In this document: piece by piece, positions 1 to 7,133 of the stretch
Layout of the letters: every line of letters starts with the position of its first letter
Numbering within the stretch: the stretch's first letter is position 1
Assembly: GCA_004525875.1 (NCBI GenBank)
Contig: SPBQ01000086.1
Location: forward strand, 1 to 8,191
DNA: 8,191 nt
Source: Myxococcales bacterium
GTDB lineage: Bacteria > Desulfobacterota_B > Binatia > UBA1149 > SPBQ01
Reading direction: 5' to 3'
Program-made: the position numbers and the translations under genes
Notes under the pieces: generated by a model
Database searches by the model: none
What the model saw: only the letters and a program-made list of their open reading frames with translations
Told to the model about the DNA's origin: nothing

Positions 1-3000
1 GCATCTGTCCCGTCTCGAAGAACGTGTCGAGCGCGTCGATCAACGCGCGAGATGGACGGTCGTGAAACCAGCCGGTAGCGCCGCTGTCGCGGATGCCGCG
101 CAAGAACACGTAGAGTGCTCCGCCGAAGTTCCGATCGTAGTCGTAGCCCGGCAGACGGCTGCGCAGGTAGCGATGAAGGCCCAGCGAATAGAGGTGGTAC
201 TGGAGCACGTAATCGGCCTCGATCATCGCTCTTTCGAGCTCAGCCGGAGCGTAATCTGTGAACGCATCGCCGAGATAGTTCGACTTCCAGTCGACCAGAT
301 ACCAGCGGTCACCGTGAGAGAGCACGGTGTCGACGAAGCCGACGAGGAAGCCACGCACGCTGGCCGACTCGAGTCGCTCGAGCGCCGACGCGTAGCGACC
401 CGCGAGGCCACCGCCACCATGGGCGGCGAACACGGCGGCCAGCCGCGACGGGCTCAGCCCGGCCATCGGAATGTAGAACTGCCACTCATTGCTCACGTTG
501 CGAGCGTCGGCGAGCCGAAAGCCTTCTCCGGGCACCTCGGCCTGTGCGAGACGGCCGAGCATCGCCGCGACCTCGGCCGCAGGATCGTAGGCGCCGCCCG
601 GCGAGTCGACGGAGGCGCCCGCGCGGTGGCGACCAGGAGCGCCGAGGCCATGGCGTTCGAGGTGACGGGCCACGATCGTCTTCGTCGTCGGGCGCGTGAC
701 CTCGGCTAGGTCGACGTGCTCGAGGATCTCGTGCAGGCAGGTGCCCGCGCACGCTCCGCGCGCGAAGCCGAACATGCCGCGACCGCCGTCGACACCTTCC
801 TCGGCGAGCGAGGTCGGCCCGGCACGGGCTGAGGGCGAGGACGGGTCGAGGCGGTCGGGGATCTCCGCACCACCGCCTCCGGCCAGCGCGCTGAAGCTCA
901 CGACCTGCCACGGTCGCAGGCGTTCACGGCAGGACGCCGCGAGCGACCGGGCGGCCAGCGATCGGGGCTCGGCGACGATGGCGGTGCGTTGCGGCGGGCC
1001 GGTCCGTTCGGACAGGTCGCGAGACCGCATCGTGCCGGCGTGAGCGTCGGTGAGACGCCGCATTCCGTCCTCGAAGGCGCTGGCGTCGCCCGACCGGTCG
1101 ATATCGAGCAGGTGGACGAGCGCGCCGGCGCCTGCCGCGCGACCGATCCGGCCGAAGCCCACGTAGCAGCGTCGTCGCGCACGCGTGAGCGCCACGTAGG
1201 CCAGCCTCACGTCCTGACCGAGGCGCTCGTTGTCGGCGGCGGTCAGGAACTCCCCGCCCTTGTCGGGCGCACAGTCCATCTCGACCTGATCCAGGTCGGC
1301 GTGCCGCAGCGCGGGCTTGCCGGGCTCCAGGGCCTTCGCGCTCCAAAGGAACGGGCAGAATACGATCTCGTACTGAAGCCCCTTGCTCGCGTGGAGGGTC
1401 GCGATCTCCACCGACTGTACCTCGCGCTCGATGCGTAGCTCGGCCGCGTCGCGGCCCCCGCGCGTGCGCTGCTTCTCGCGCGCGCGCCAGCGCAGCAACC
1501 CGGCCGGAGACAGATGTTGTTCGAGCTCGGCCTGGTGCAGGATCTCGGCGGCGTGGCGGAAATTGGTCAGGCGCCGATCGCCGTCCTCGTAGGCCGCGAG
1601 CCGCGGCCGGATCGCGAGGCGCGCTGCAAGCGAGCCGATCATGCGCATGAATCCGCGCTCGAGCCAGATGTCGCGACGCATGGCGAGCAGCTCGACGACG
1701 TCCTGCCACTCGTTCTCATCGTCGCCGACCTCTCGAATTTGTTGCGGGCCGAGCCCCCACAGGCGCGTGGACAGCGCCGCCTTCACGCGCGAGACCGAAG
1801 CCGGGTCGACGACCGCGGTGGCGACCCTCGCGAGCTCGGTCATCTCCTCGGAGTCGTGAATGTCGCCGCAGCGTCGCTGAACGGCCGGCACCCCGGCCAC
1901 AGCCAGCGCCGTACGCACGGCGCGGGCTTCGGTGTGACGGCCGACGAGCACCGCGATGTCTTGAGGCTCGATCGCGCGACCGTCGATGCGAGCGGATCCG
2001 TCGAGGAGTGCCACGATCTCGTCCACGGTGGCGGCCACCGTCGTGCGTTCGCCTTCGGCCTTGCTCGAGTGCTCTCCGAGCCACATCCATTCGAGCGGCC
2101 TGCCATCGTCGCCCTCGATCGGCGCGACCGACTCTTCACCCGGGACGGCGTTCTGGAAGAGGATCCGTTCCTCGGCGAATGCGTGGTCGCGCGCGGAGAA
2201 CAGTCCGTTCACGGCGTGGACGAGCGCTTCGGTGCTGCGACGGTTGCGACGCAGTGTGGTTGCGGCGACCGCGTCCTGCTTGGCCTTGAGGTAGGCGTAG
2301 ACGTCCGCGCCTCGGAACCCGTAGATCGCCTGTTTCGGGTCGCCGATGAGATAAACAGGACGTTCGGGGAAGAGCTTCCGGAAGATCTCGTACTGGTCGA
2401 GGTCGGTGTCCTGGAACTCGTCGATGAACGCAATGTGATACTTGCGCGCCACCACGCGAGCGACGGCGCGAGTCCGCTCCTTATCGTCGAGTGCCTGGCG
2501 AAGACGGCGAATGAGATCGTCGTGCGACCACACAGCCGCCTCGCGCTTGATGCGATCGAGCCGCTGGTCGACGTCGGCGATGAACTCGCAGCGAAGCGCA
2601 TGGGCCAGATCGGCGCGCGCCGCGAACAGCGCATCGCAGGCATCGATGGCCGCAATCTCGTAAGGAGGGTCGGTGCGTCCGCGCTTGTACTGGCTCTCGG
2701 TGATCTCCGTCGTGGTGAACCTCGCAGCGACCGTCACGTGGCCATCGGCGCCGGCGCCGAACGCGTCGAGCGCGTCGAGCAGACCGCCGCGCTCGTTGTC
2801 GCCGAATCCGGTGTTCTTCCTGAACGTCAGCTTGCCGAGCAGCTCCTCCACCGGCCCGCGGTCCCAGGACTCCCGGAGCCTGGCCACGGCGGCGGCGAGC
2901 GGAGTGATGACCTCGTCGAGTGGACGAGCCTTCGGGACGATGCGCGTGTTGCGATGGCGCTTCCACAGTTCGTAGTCCACGAGCAGCGAGGCCGGCGTGA

Positions 3001-3538
3001 GCTTGGCTTGCGCCACGAGCGCGGCCACCGCGCCGTCGAGCCCGTAGAGCCGTGTGCGCCAGAAGTCGTGGGCGGCGCGCTCGAGCAACGGGGAGGCGTC
3101 ATCGAGGAGCTCCACGTCGTAGGGCGTGCCGCTCTCGAACGCCGTCTCGATCAGCACGCGGTGGCAGAAGCTGTGGATCGTGCTCACGCCGATCCGGTCG
3201 AAGTCGCGCAACGCCGCGCGCAGCGTCCGCGCGCCGTTGTCCGCATGCCGAGCGACCAGACCCCGAAGCAGTGCGTCTGCGGGGACTTCTCCGCGTTCGA
3301 ACGCGGCCAGGGCGCGTACGATGCTCTCACGGATTCGTGTGATCAGCTCGTCGGTGGCGGCGTTCGTGAAGGTGACGACGAGCACCTGGTCGACGCTCGC
3401 AACCTTGCCCTCGAGCAGCGCGCGTAACACCAGACCCACCAGGGAGTAGGTCTTGCCGGTGCCGGCGCTCGCCTCGACCAGATGGATGCCCGGCGAGAGC
3501 GGCGCATCGGCGACTTCGAACAGGCGATCGTCGCTCAT
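1..3538 (-). CDS. recB: RecBCD (exonuclease V) beta subunit RecB, C-terminal end cut by window edge
   Basis: RecB is the 3'-to-5' helicase and nuclease of RecBCD; it processes double-strand breaks, degrades foreign linear DNA and loads RecA. The frame is open for 1179 codons from ATG at 3538 to the left edge. Visible motifs, in order: Walker A A23-SAGTGK-T30 (Lys29, the same number as in E. coli); STIHSF around His122; Walker B I372-DEFQD-377; GDPKQ with Asp400; helicase motif H716-ASKGLQ; motif VI V777-RLAYVALTRA. The C-terminal nuclease domain has His936, Asp1070 (GFVD), Asp1083 and Lys1085 (VDWKSN), and Gln1113/Tyr1117 (QYHLY). These match E. coli His956, Asp1067, Asp1080, Lys1082 and the QxxxY motif, so both activities look intact. 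The last residues resemble the extreme C-terminus of E. coli RecB, so only a few codons should be missing. The start overlaps the recC stop. Codon 38 is a rare TTA. Identity is near certain. Confidence 0.97.
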   Translation of the reverse strand, partial: MSDDRLFEVADAPLSPGIHLVEASAGTGKTYSLVGLVLRALLEGKVASVDQVLVVTFTNAATDELITRIRESIVRALAAFERGEVPADALLRGLVARHADNGARTLRAALRDFDRIGVSTIHSFCHRVLIETAFESGTPYDVELLDDASPLLERAAHDFWRTRLYGLDGAVAALVAQAKLTPASLLVDYELWKRHRNTRIVPKARPLDEVITPLAAAVARLRESWDRGPVEELLGKLTFRKNTGFGDNERGGLLDALDAFGAGADGHVTVAARFTTTEITESQYKRGRTDPPYEIAAIDACDALFAARADLAHALRCEFIADVDQRLDRIKREAAVWSHDDLIRRLRQALDDKERTRAVARVVARKYHIAFIDEFQDTDLDQYEIFRKLFPERPVYLIGDPKQAIYGFRGADVYAYLKAKQDAVAATTLRRNRRSTEALVHAVNGLFSARDHAFAEERILFQNAVPGEESVAPIEGDDGRPLEWMWLGEHSSKAEGERTTVAATVDEIVALLDGSARIDGRAIEPQDIAVLVGRHTEARAVRTALAVAGVPAVQRRCGDIHDSEEMTELARVATAVVDPASVSRVKAALSTRLWGLGPQQIREVGDDENEWQDVVELLAMRRDIWLERGFMRMIGSLAARLAIRPRLAAYEDGDRRLTNFRHAAEILHQAELEQHLSPAGLLRWRAREKQRTRGGRDAAELRIEREVQSVEIATLHASKGLQYEIVFCPFLWSAKALEPGKPALRHADLDQVEMDCAPDKGGEFLTAADNERLGQDVRLAYVALTRARRRCYVGFGRIGRAAGAGALVHLLDIDRSGDASAFEDGMRRLTDAHAGTMRSRDLSERTGPPQRTAIVAEPRSLAARSLAASCRERLRPWQVVSFSALAGGGGAEIPDRLDPSSPSARAGPTSLAEEGVDGGRGMFGFARGACAGTCLHEILEHVDLAEVTRPTTKTIVARHLERHGLGAPGRHRAGASVDSPGGAYDPAAEVAAMLGRLAQAEVPGEGFRLADARNVSNEWQFYIPMAGLSPSRLAAVFAAHGGGGLAGRYASALERLESASVRGFLVGFVDTVLSHGDRWYLVDWKSNYLGDAFTDYAPAELERAMIEADYVLQYHLYSLGLHRYLRSRLPGYDYDRNFGGALYVFLRGIRDSGATGWFHDRPSRALIDALDTFFETGQM

Positions 3539-6500
3539 CGGGTCTCCGAGCTCTCGAGGATCGGTAGCCACAGACGCATGGCGAGCGCCCGCGCTTCGTC
3601 GCCGAAGGTCTCGAGCGGATCGAGATCGCGGAAGCACAGGGCGATGTGCGCGTCGTCCCGGTCCAAGCCCGGCGTGAAATCGTTTCCTTGCCACGCGCGT
3701 CGCAGTGCATGATCGAGTGATCGAGGAGTCGCGCGTGCGGAACCGGCTGCCTGCTTGAGGATCTCCTCCGCGTAGGCGAACGCCGTTGCCGGGAACAACG
3801 GCAACGGGCGTGTCATGCCCTCGCGGTAGCCCGCGACGAGATCCTCGAGGATCGTTCGCGCGCGCGACGGGGGCTTCAAGAAGACCGTGGCGTCGGTGCC
3901 GTAGAGAAGGAGCGTGCGGGCGCCGCTCCGGCCGTCCTCTTCCGTGGCCGCGTTGAGGACGACGTGGCGCACCCAGGCGCGCACGTAGTCGGTGTGCTTG
4001 AGCTTGGCGCAGCGGTAGCGAAGCTGACCGTCCTCGGCGAGACCGTCGAGCGCCCCCGCGACCCGCCACCCGGGGCCGCTGAGCTCGATTATCTCGGTCG
4101 ATCGTGCAGGCACGTCGCCGATTCGAGCTGCGAGCTCGTCGACGCTGCGGGCAAGCTCGGCATACGTGGCCGCGCCGAAGCCCCCCACCGGAAGCTCGCC
4201 GCAGGCCTGAAGCCACGCGAGCTCGCTTTCCTGAAGATCCTTGGCAGGAGCGTCGACCTCGTGAGAGCCCGCTTCGAGCCGGCGACCGAGCATGCGCTGC
4301 CCGAGCCCGTAGCGCTCGAGGTTGTCGAGCTCGAACGGCTCCGAGTCCTCGTCCTCCTCGGCCCGCTCGCGCAGCACGATCCCCAGCGCCGTTTCCAGGT
4401 AGGCCTTGCTGGGGTTCACCCAGAACTCGGCGAGGTCGATCGGCGACAGGCCAAGCTGTGCCGGTTCATCGGTCGTCGCCAGCACGCTCAGCGCCGGCCG
4501 CGGAGCGCGGAGCTCGGTGTCGCCGGCCGCCGCGGACACTGCGCAGTACTCAGCGGAGTAGCTGAACAGCCGTGGGTCGGTGCCCGTGAAGTAGCGCGAA
4601 TCGTAGGGATGCATGGCCTGAGTGACCACGACGCTGGCTCCGGCTCCGTCGCGCGAGCCGTCGTGAAGGAAGCGTGCATCGAGGTGGTCGAGCAGCTCGC
4701 TCAGGACGACAGATGGGGCGCGTTCGTTGGTATCGGTCTGGGAGCGGCCCTCGTAGGTGAGCACGAGCCGTTCCTGTGCGGCCAGGATCGTCTCCAGGAA
4801 CAGGTAGCGATCGTCGCTGCGCAGCGAGCGGTCGCCAGGACGCGGTGCCGCTGCCATCAGGTCGAAGCCGGCAGGCCGGTCGCGCCGCGGAAAGTCACGA
4901 TCGCCGAGACCGGCCACGCAGATCATCTTGAACGGGATCGTGCGCATCGGCTTGAGTGCGCAGAACGTCACCCGTCCGTCGATGAACCCGTGGCCCTTCG
5001 AATCGTCGGAGAGCGCATCGCCGAGCCAGGCGCGCAGGACCGCAGCGGAGATCTCCTCGTCGAGCCCTGCTCGCTCGGCGTACACGGCCAGCTCATCGAG
5101 CGCCGCCCTGAGGATCGCCAGGGCCGCCTCGTCCTCCGGCGCGGGGGCGAGGAACAGATCACAGGCTCGCCGGACGTTCGCGGCCCATCCGGCCGGCTTC
5201 GCCGCGGAGCGCAACGAGCGTTGCTCGGAGAACACCGTCTCGCCGAAGGCCGTGAACGATCCGAGTACATCCGGATCACCTGCTGCTGCGTCGGCGGCCG
5301 GGGCGATGCCGCCGACGAGCGAGTCGCAGTCGCCGACGGCGTATCCCATGAGAAGCCGGTCGATGCCCGATTTCCACGAATTCGCTTCCATGCGCGCGAG
5401 GCCGAGCTCGCGTTCGCGCCATCCGGCGTCGATGCCCCAGCGGATCTTGGTGAGTTCTGCCCAGCCGCGCAGTAACTGCAGGTCGTCGGCGCCAACGTTG
5501 AAACGCCGACGCACGATGTCGAGCTCGAGGAGGTCGATCACGTCGCCGGCTTCGAAACGGCCCGCCGACACCTCCAGCAGTCGCAGGACAGCCTTGATGG
5601 GGGAGGCGTCCTCGGCCGGCGACCGGTCGGCGACGCTGAACGGGATCAAGGGGATCCCGGGCTCGCGCACACCGAAGACGGCCTCGATGTACGGCGCGTA
5701 CCGGGCGATGCTGGTGACGAGCACGAGCACGTCGTCGGGCCGGAGATCGGGGTCGCGTTCGAAGGCATCGAGAATGCGGTCGCGCAGTACTTCCATCTCG
5801 CGCATCGGGGAGTGGCAGCAGTCGACGACGATTGAATCGTCGTTGACTGTGAGAGCTGGACGCTCGTCCTCGGCGGCCTGCGCCTCATCGCTGGGCTCGG
5901 TGCCGCGCAGATCGAGGATGTCGGACTGCACTGTGTGCAGCGCGCTTGCAGGCGTGCCGCTGCCGGCCGGGTCCACGAACTCGAGTGGCTGCCAGGCGGT
6001 ACCGTCCGGGTCGGCGTCCTGCAGTAGAGAGAAGAAATCGCGCCCCTGCGCCCCCAGCGATGCGAGTAGCGAGTGACCTTCTTCGACGTGAGCGTCTTCA
6101 TCGGATCCGCCGCCGGCCGCGAGCCGTTCGCGGATGCGGTCCGCCTCCCTGCGCGAGCGGATGTCGGCCCAGTACTCGCGCGTGGGGCTGACGAAGTAGA
6201 GCGCGACCGGCACGCTGCGAGCGAGGGCCGACAGTAGCCGGATGAACACCGGTGCGAGCGTGCTGACGCCGAAGACGGTCACGCGTGGGGGCAGCGAGCC
6301 GGCCAGCCGGTCCGGATCGTCCGTCTCCAGCTTCTCGATCAGCGAGGTCATTCGCGCGGCCAGGCTCGGCTCCTCGGCCGACTCGACGAGTCGGCGCCAC
6401 AAGCGCGCCTGCCAGGCCGCGGTCCCGGCGTGATCCTCGACGAGAGAGGCCGGCAGCGCTGCCGGGTCTTTCTCCCACGCAAGCAGCATGTCTGGCCGGA

Positions 6501-6942
6501 ACAGTTGATAATTGTCGAACAGGTCGGCGAGGCGACGCGCGAGCTGGTAGCGCTTGCGGCCGTCGCGGTCCTCTTCGAGATAGCGCGCGGCCGGGGCGAA
6601 GGCGGGGTCGTTCGGCCAATCTGTCATGCCGGCGAAGATCCGCCACGTCAGCGCGCCGCGCCCGAACGCCGACGCGTCGTGGGAGGCGGGAGCGGTCCCG
6701 TCGCCGAGCCTCGCGGCGAGCGAGTGAACGAACGTCTGCGGGAACGGCATCGCCGTACCCGCGCAAACTCCGTGTTGCGTGGCCAGGGCGAGGCTCAGCC
6801 AGCGGCGCATGCCCTGGCTCTGCACGACGAGGATCTCGTCCTGCCAGGGGGGCAGGGGCGCCGCCGCCAGCCGCGCGGCCAGGTGCTGCGCCAGGACGTC
6901 GAGGCGGTTGCTCGTATGGAAGCTCAGGCGGCGCTGTTTCAC
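3535..6942 (-). CDS. recC: RecBCD (exonuclease V) gamma subunit RecC
   Basis: RecC is the scaffold of RecBCD: it splits the duplex at a pin, channels the strands to RecB and RecD, and reads Chi in a tunnel formed by an inactivated helicase fold. The product is 1135 residues (E. coli RecC is 1122). Recognisable blocks are SNRLDVLA (11-18), VQSQGMRRW (40-48), LADLFDNYQLFRPD (138-151), a VFGVSTLAPVF block, CHSPMREMEVL (His377), CALKPMRTIPFK (661-672), GFDLM followed by GDRSLRSDDRYLFLE, and GYREGM near the C-terminus. Each has a direct counterpart in E. coli RecC. No Walker A lysine motif is seen, as expected for this subunit. The GTG start at 6942 is chosen because the N-terminus aligns with E. 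coli RecC within a few residues. The gene is first in the visible operon; recB follows with an ATGA overlap and no ptrA-like gene between them. Several Chi-tunnel positions differ from E. coli (see findings). Confidence 0.97.
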   Translation of the reverse strand: MKQRRLSFHTSNRLDVLAQHLAARLAAAPLPPWQDEILVVQSQGMRRWLSLALATQHGVCAGTAMPFPQTFVHSLAARLGDGTAPASHDASAFGRGALTWRIFAGMTDWPNDPAFAPAARYLEEDRDGRKRYQLARRLADLFDNYQLFRPDMLLAWEKDPAALPASLVEDHAGTAAWQARLWRRLVESAEEPSLAARMTSLIEKLETDDPDRLAGSLPPRVTVFGVSTLAPVFIRLLSALARSVPVALYFVSPTREYWADIRSRREADRIRERLAAGGGSDEDAHVEEGHSLLASLGAQGRDFFSLLQDADPDGTAWQPLEFVDPAGSGTPASALHTVQSDILDLRGTEPSDEAQAAEDERPALTVNDDSIVVDCCHSPMREMEVLRDRILDAFERDPDLRPDDVLVLVTSIARYAPYIEAVFGVREPGIPLIPFSVADRSPAEDASPIKAVLRLLEVSAGRFEAGDVIDLLELDIVRRRFNVGADDLQLLRGWAELTKIRWGIDAGWRERELGLARMEANSWKSGIDRLLMGYAVGDCDSLVGGIAPAADAAAGDPDVLGSFTAFGETVFSEQRSLRSAAKPAGWAANVRRACDLFLAPAPEDEAALAILRAALDELAVYAERAGLDEEISAAVLRAWLGDALSDDSKGHGFIDGRVTFCALKPMRTIPFKMICVAGLGDRDFPRRDRPAGFDLMAAAPRPGDRSLRSDDRYLFLETILAAQERLVLTYEGRSQTDTNERAPSVVLSELLDHLDARFLHDGSRDGAGASVVVTQAMHPYDSRYFTGTDPRLFSYSAEYCAVSAAAGDTELRAPRPALSVLATTDEPAQLGLSPIDLAEFWVNPSKAYLETALGIVLRERAEEDEDSEPFELDNLERYGLGQRMLGRRLEAGSHEVDAPAKDLQESELAWLQACGELPVGGFGAATYAELARSVDELAARIGDVPARSTEIIELSGPGWRVAGALDGLAEDGQLRYRCAKLKHTDYVRAWVRHVVLNAATEEDGRSGARTLLLYGTDATVFLKPPSRARTILEDLVAGYREGMTRPLPLFPATAFAYAEEILKQAAGSARATPRSLDHALRRAWQGNDFTPGLDRDDAHIALCFRDLDPLETFGDEARALAMRLWLPILESSETR
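3544..3548 (-). promoter_or_regulatory. Ribosome binding site of recB inside recC
   Basis: On the minus strand the sequence CGGAG lies inside the last recC codons, 5 bases before the recB ATG at 3538-3536. Together with the ATGA stop/start overlap (ATG 3538-3536, TGA 3537-3535) it supports this recB start and suggests translational coupling to recC. The spacing is slightly short but acceptable. Confidence 0.6.
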
Positions 6943-6945
6943 GGT

Positions 6946-6951
6946 CCGCCT
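6946..6951 (-). promoter_or_regulatory. Weak ribosome binding site of recC
   Basis: On the minus strand AGGCGG ends 3 bases before the GTG start. It is an imperfect Shine-Dalgarno (one mismatch to AGGAGG) with short spacing. The start therefore rests mainly on alignment of the N-terminus with E. coli RecC. Weak initiation could help keep RecBC levels low, but that is inference. Confidence 0.35.
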
Positions 6952-6959
6952 ACTTACTA

Positions 6960-6973
6960 CCGGAGGTTTCCGG
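6960..6973 (-). repeat. Short inverted repeat in the presumed recC leader
   Basis: CCGGA at 6960-6964 pairs with TCCGG at 6969-6973 around a 4-base loop, giving a 5-bp hairpin 17 bases upstream of the recC GTG. If it is transcribed it would sit just 5' of the weak ribosome binding site. A stem this short is expected by chance in GC-rich DNA, so a role is uncertain. Confidence 0.3.
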
Positions 6974-7028
6974 CCGCCAGAGGGTCCGTTCGCCGGCTCG
7001 CAGAGCTCGCGATCTTGCGCGGGATGTT

Positions 7029-7044
7029 GCGGGCCTCCGCCCGC
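7029..7044. repeat. Perfect 6-bp GC-rich hairpin between the divergent genes
   Basis: GCGGGC at 7029-7034 is the exact reverse complement of GCCCGC at 7039-7044, with a CTCC loop. A competing stem uses GCCCG (7039-7043) and CGGGC (7046-7050). There is no T tract on either side, so it is not a classic intrinsic terminator, and none is expected between divergent genes. It could be an operator or a leader structure, or chance in GC-rich DNA. Confidence 0.4.
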
Positions 7045-7068
7045 TCGGGCAGGCTCAAAGGGTAGCTT

Positions 7069-7084
7069 GTCAGCCGACGTCAGC
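7069..7084. repeat. Direct repeat GTCAGC with one-helical-turn spacing
   Basis: GTCAGC occurs at 7069-7074 and again at 7079-7084, separated by CGAC, so equivalent bases are 10 bp apart on the same DNA face. It lies 50-65 bases upstream of the ATPase start codon. The spacing suits binding of a tandem regulator, but the repeat is short and no known operator is recognised. Confidence 0.35.
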
Positions 7085-7116
7085 TCTCGCGTTCGATCGC
7101 GACGGGTGGAGGCGGT

Positions 7117-7124
7117 GAGGAGGT
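7117..7124 (+). promoter_or_regulatory. Strong ribosome binding site of the ATPase gene
   Basis: GAGGAGGT is close to the ideal anti-Shine-Dalgarno match and lies 9 bases before the ATG at 7134-7136. It decides the start over the later in-frame ATG at codon 29, which would fall just before the P-loop and remove its first beta strand. Confidence 0.8.
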
Positions 7125-7133
7125 CGAGGTCGA

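Larger units (their letters stand above)
6943..7133. promoter_or_regulatory. Divergent intergenic region between recC and the ATPase gene
   Basis: These 191 bases separate two outward-facing genes and should carry both promoters. Reading both strands, I found no pair of -35 and -10 boxes close to TTGACA and TATAAT at proper spacing. TAGCTT at 7063-7068 on the plus strand fits a loose -10 but has no -35 about 17 bases upstream. The region holds two small hairpins and a short direct repeat, listed separately. It contains no credible small gene. Confidence 0.5.

Noticed and set aside
924..1709. A 261-codon minus-strand open frame rich in Arg and Ala.
   Set aside because: It is an out-of-frame shadow inside recB on the same strand; Arg/Ala-rich composition is typical of such shadows in GC-rich genes.
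1514..3427. A 637-codon open frame on the plus strand opposite recB (and shorter ones in the same frame at 62-709 and 989-1438).
   Set aside because: Its codons are exactly antiparallel to the recB codons, so each starts on a recB wobble base, which is nearly always G or C. Stop codons, which begin with T, are therefore rare by composition. recB on the other strand has full conserved motifs.
3964..5475. A 503-codon open frame on the plus strand opposite recC.
   Set aside because: It has the same codon-antiparallel register and GC-rich wobble effect. The product has no recognisable domain, and recC on the minus strand is clearly conserved.
7091..7096. GTTCGA, a half site of the actinobacterial SOS box, in the intergenic region.
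   Set aside because: The partner half GAAC four bases away is absent, and a single 6-mer is expected by chance.
6285..7118. A 277-codon plus-strand frame spanning the recC start and intergenic region.
   Set aside because: It overlaps most of the conserved RecC N-terminus in antisense, is Arg/Ala/Pro-rich and shows no domain.
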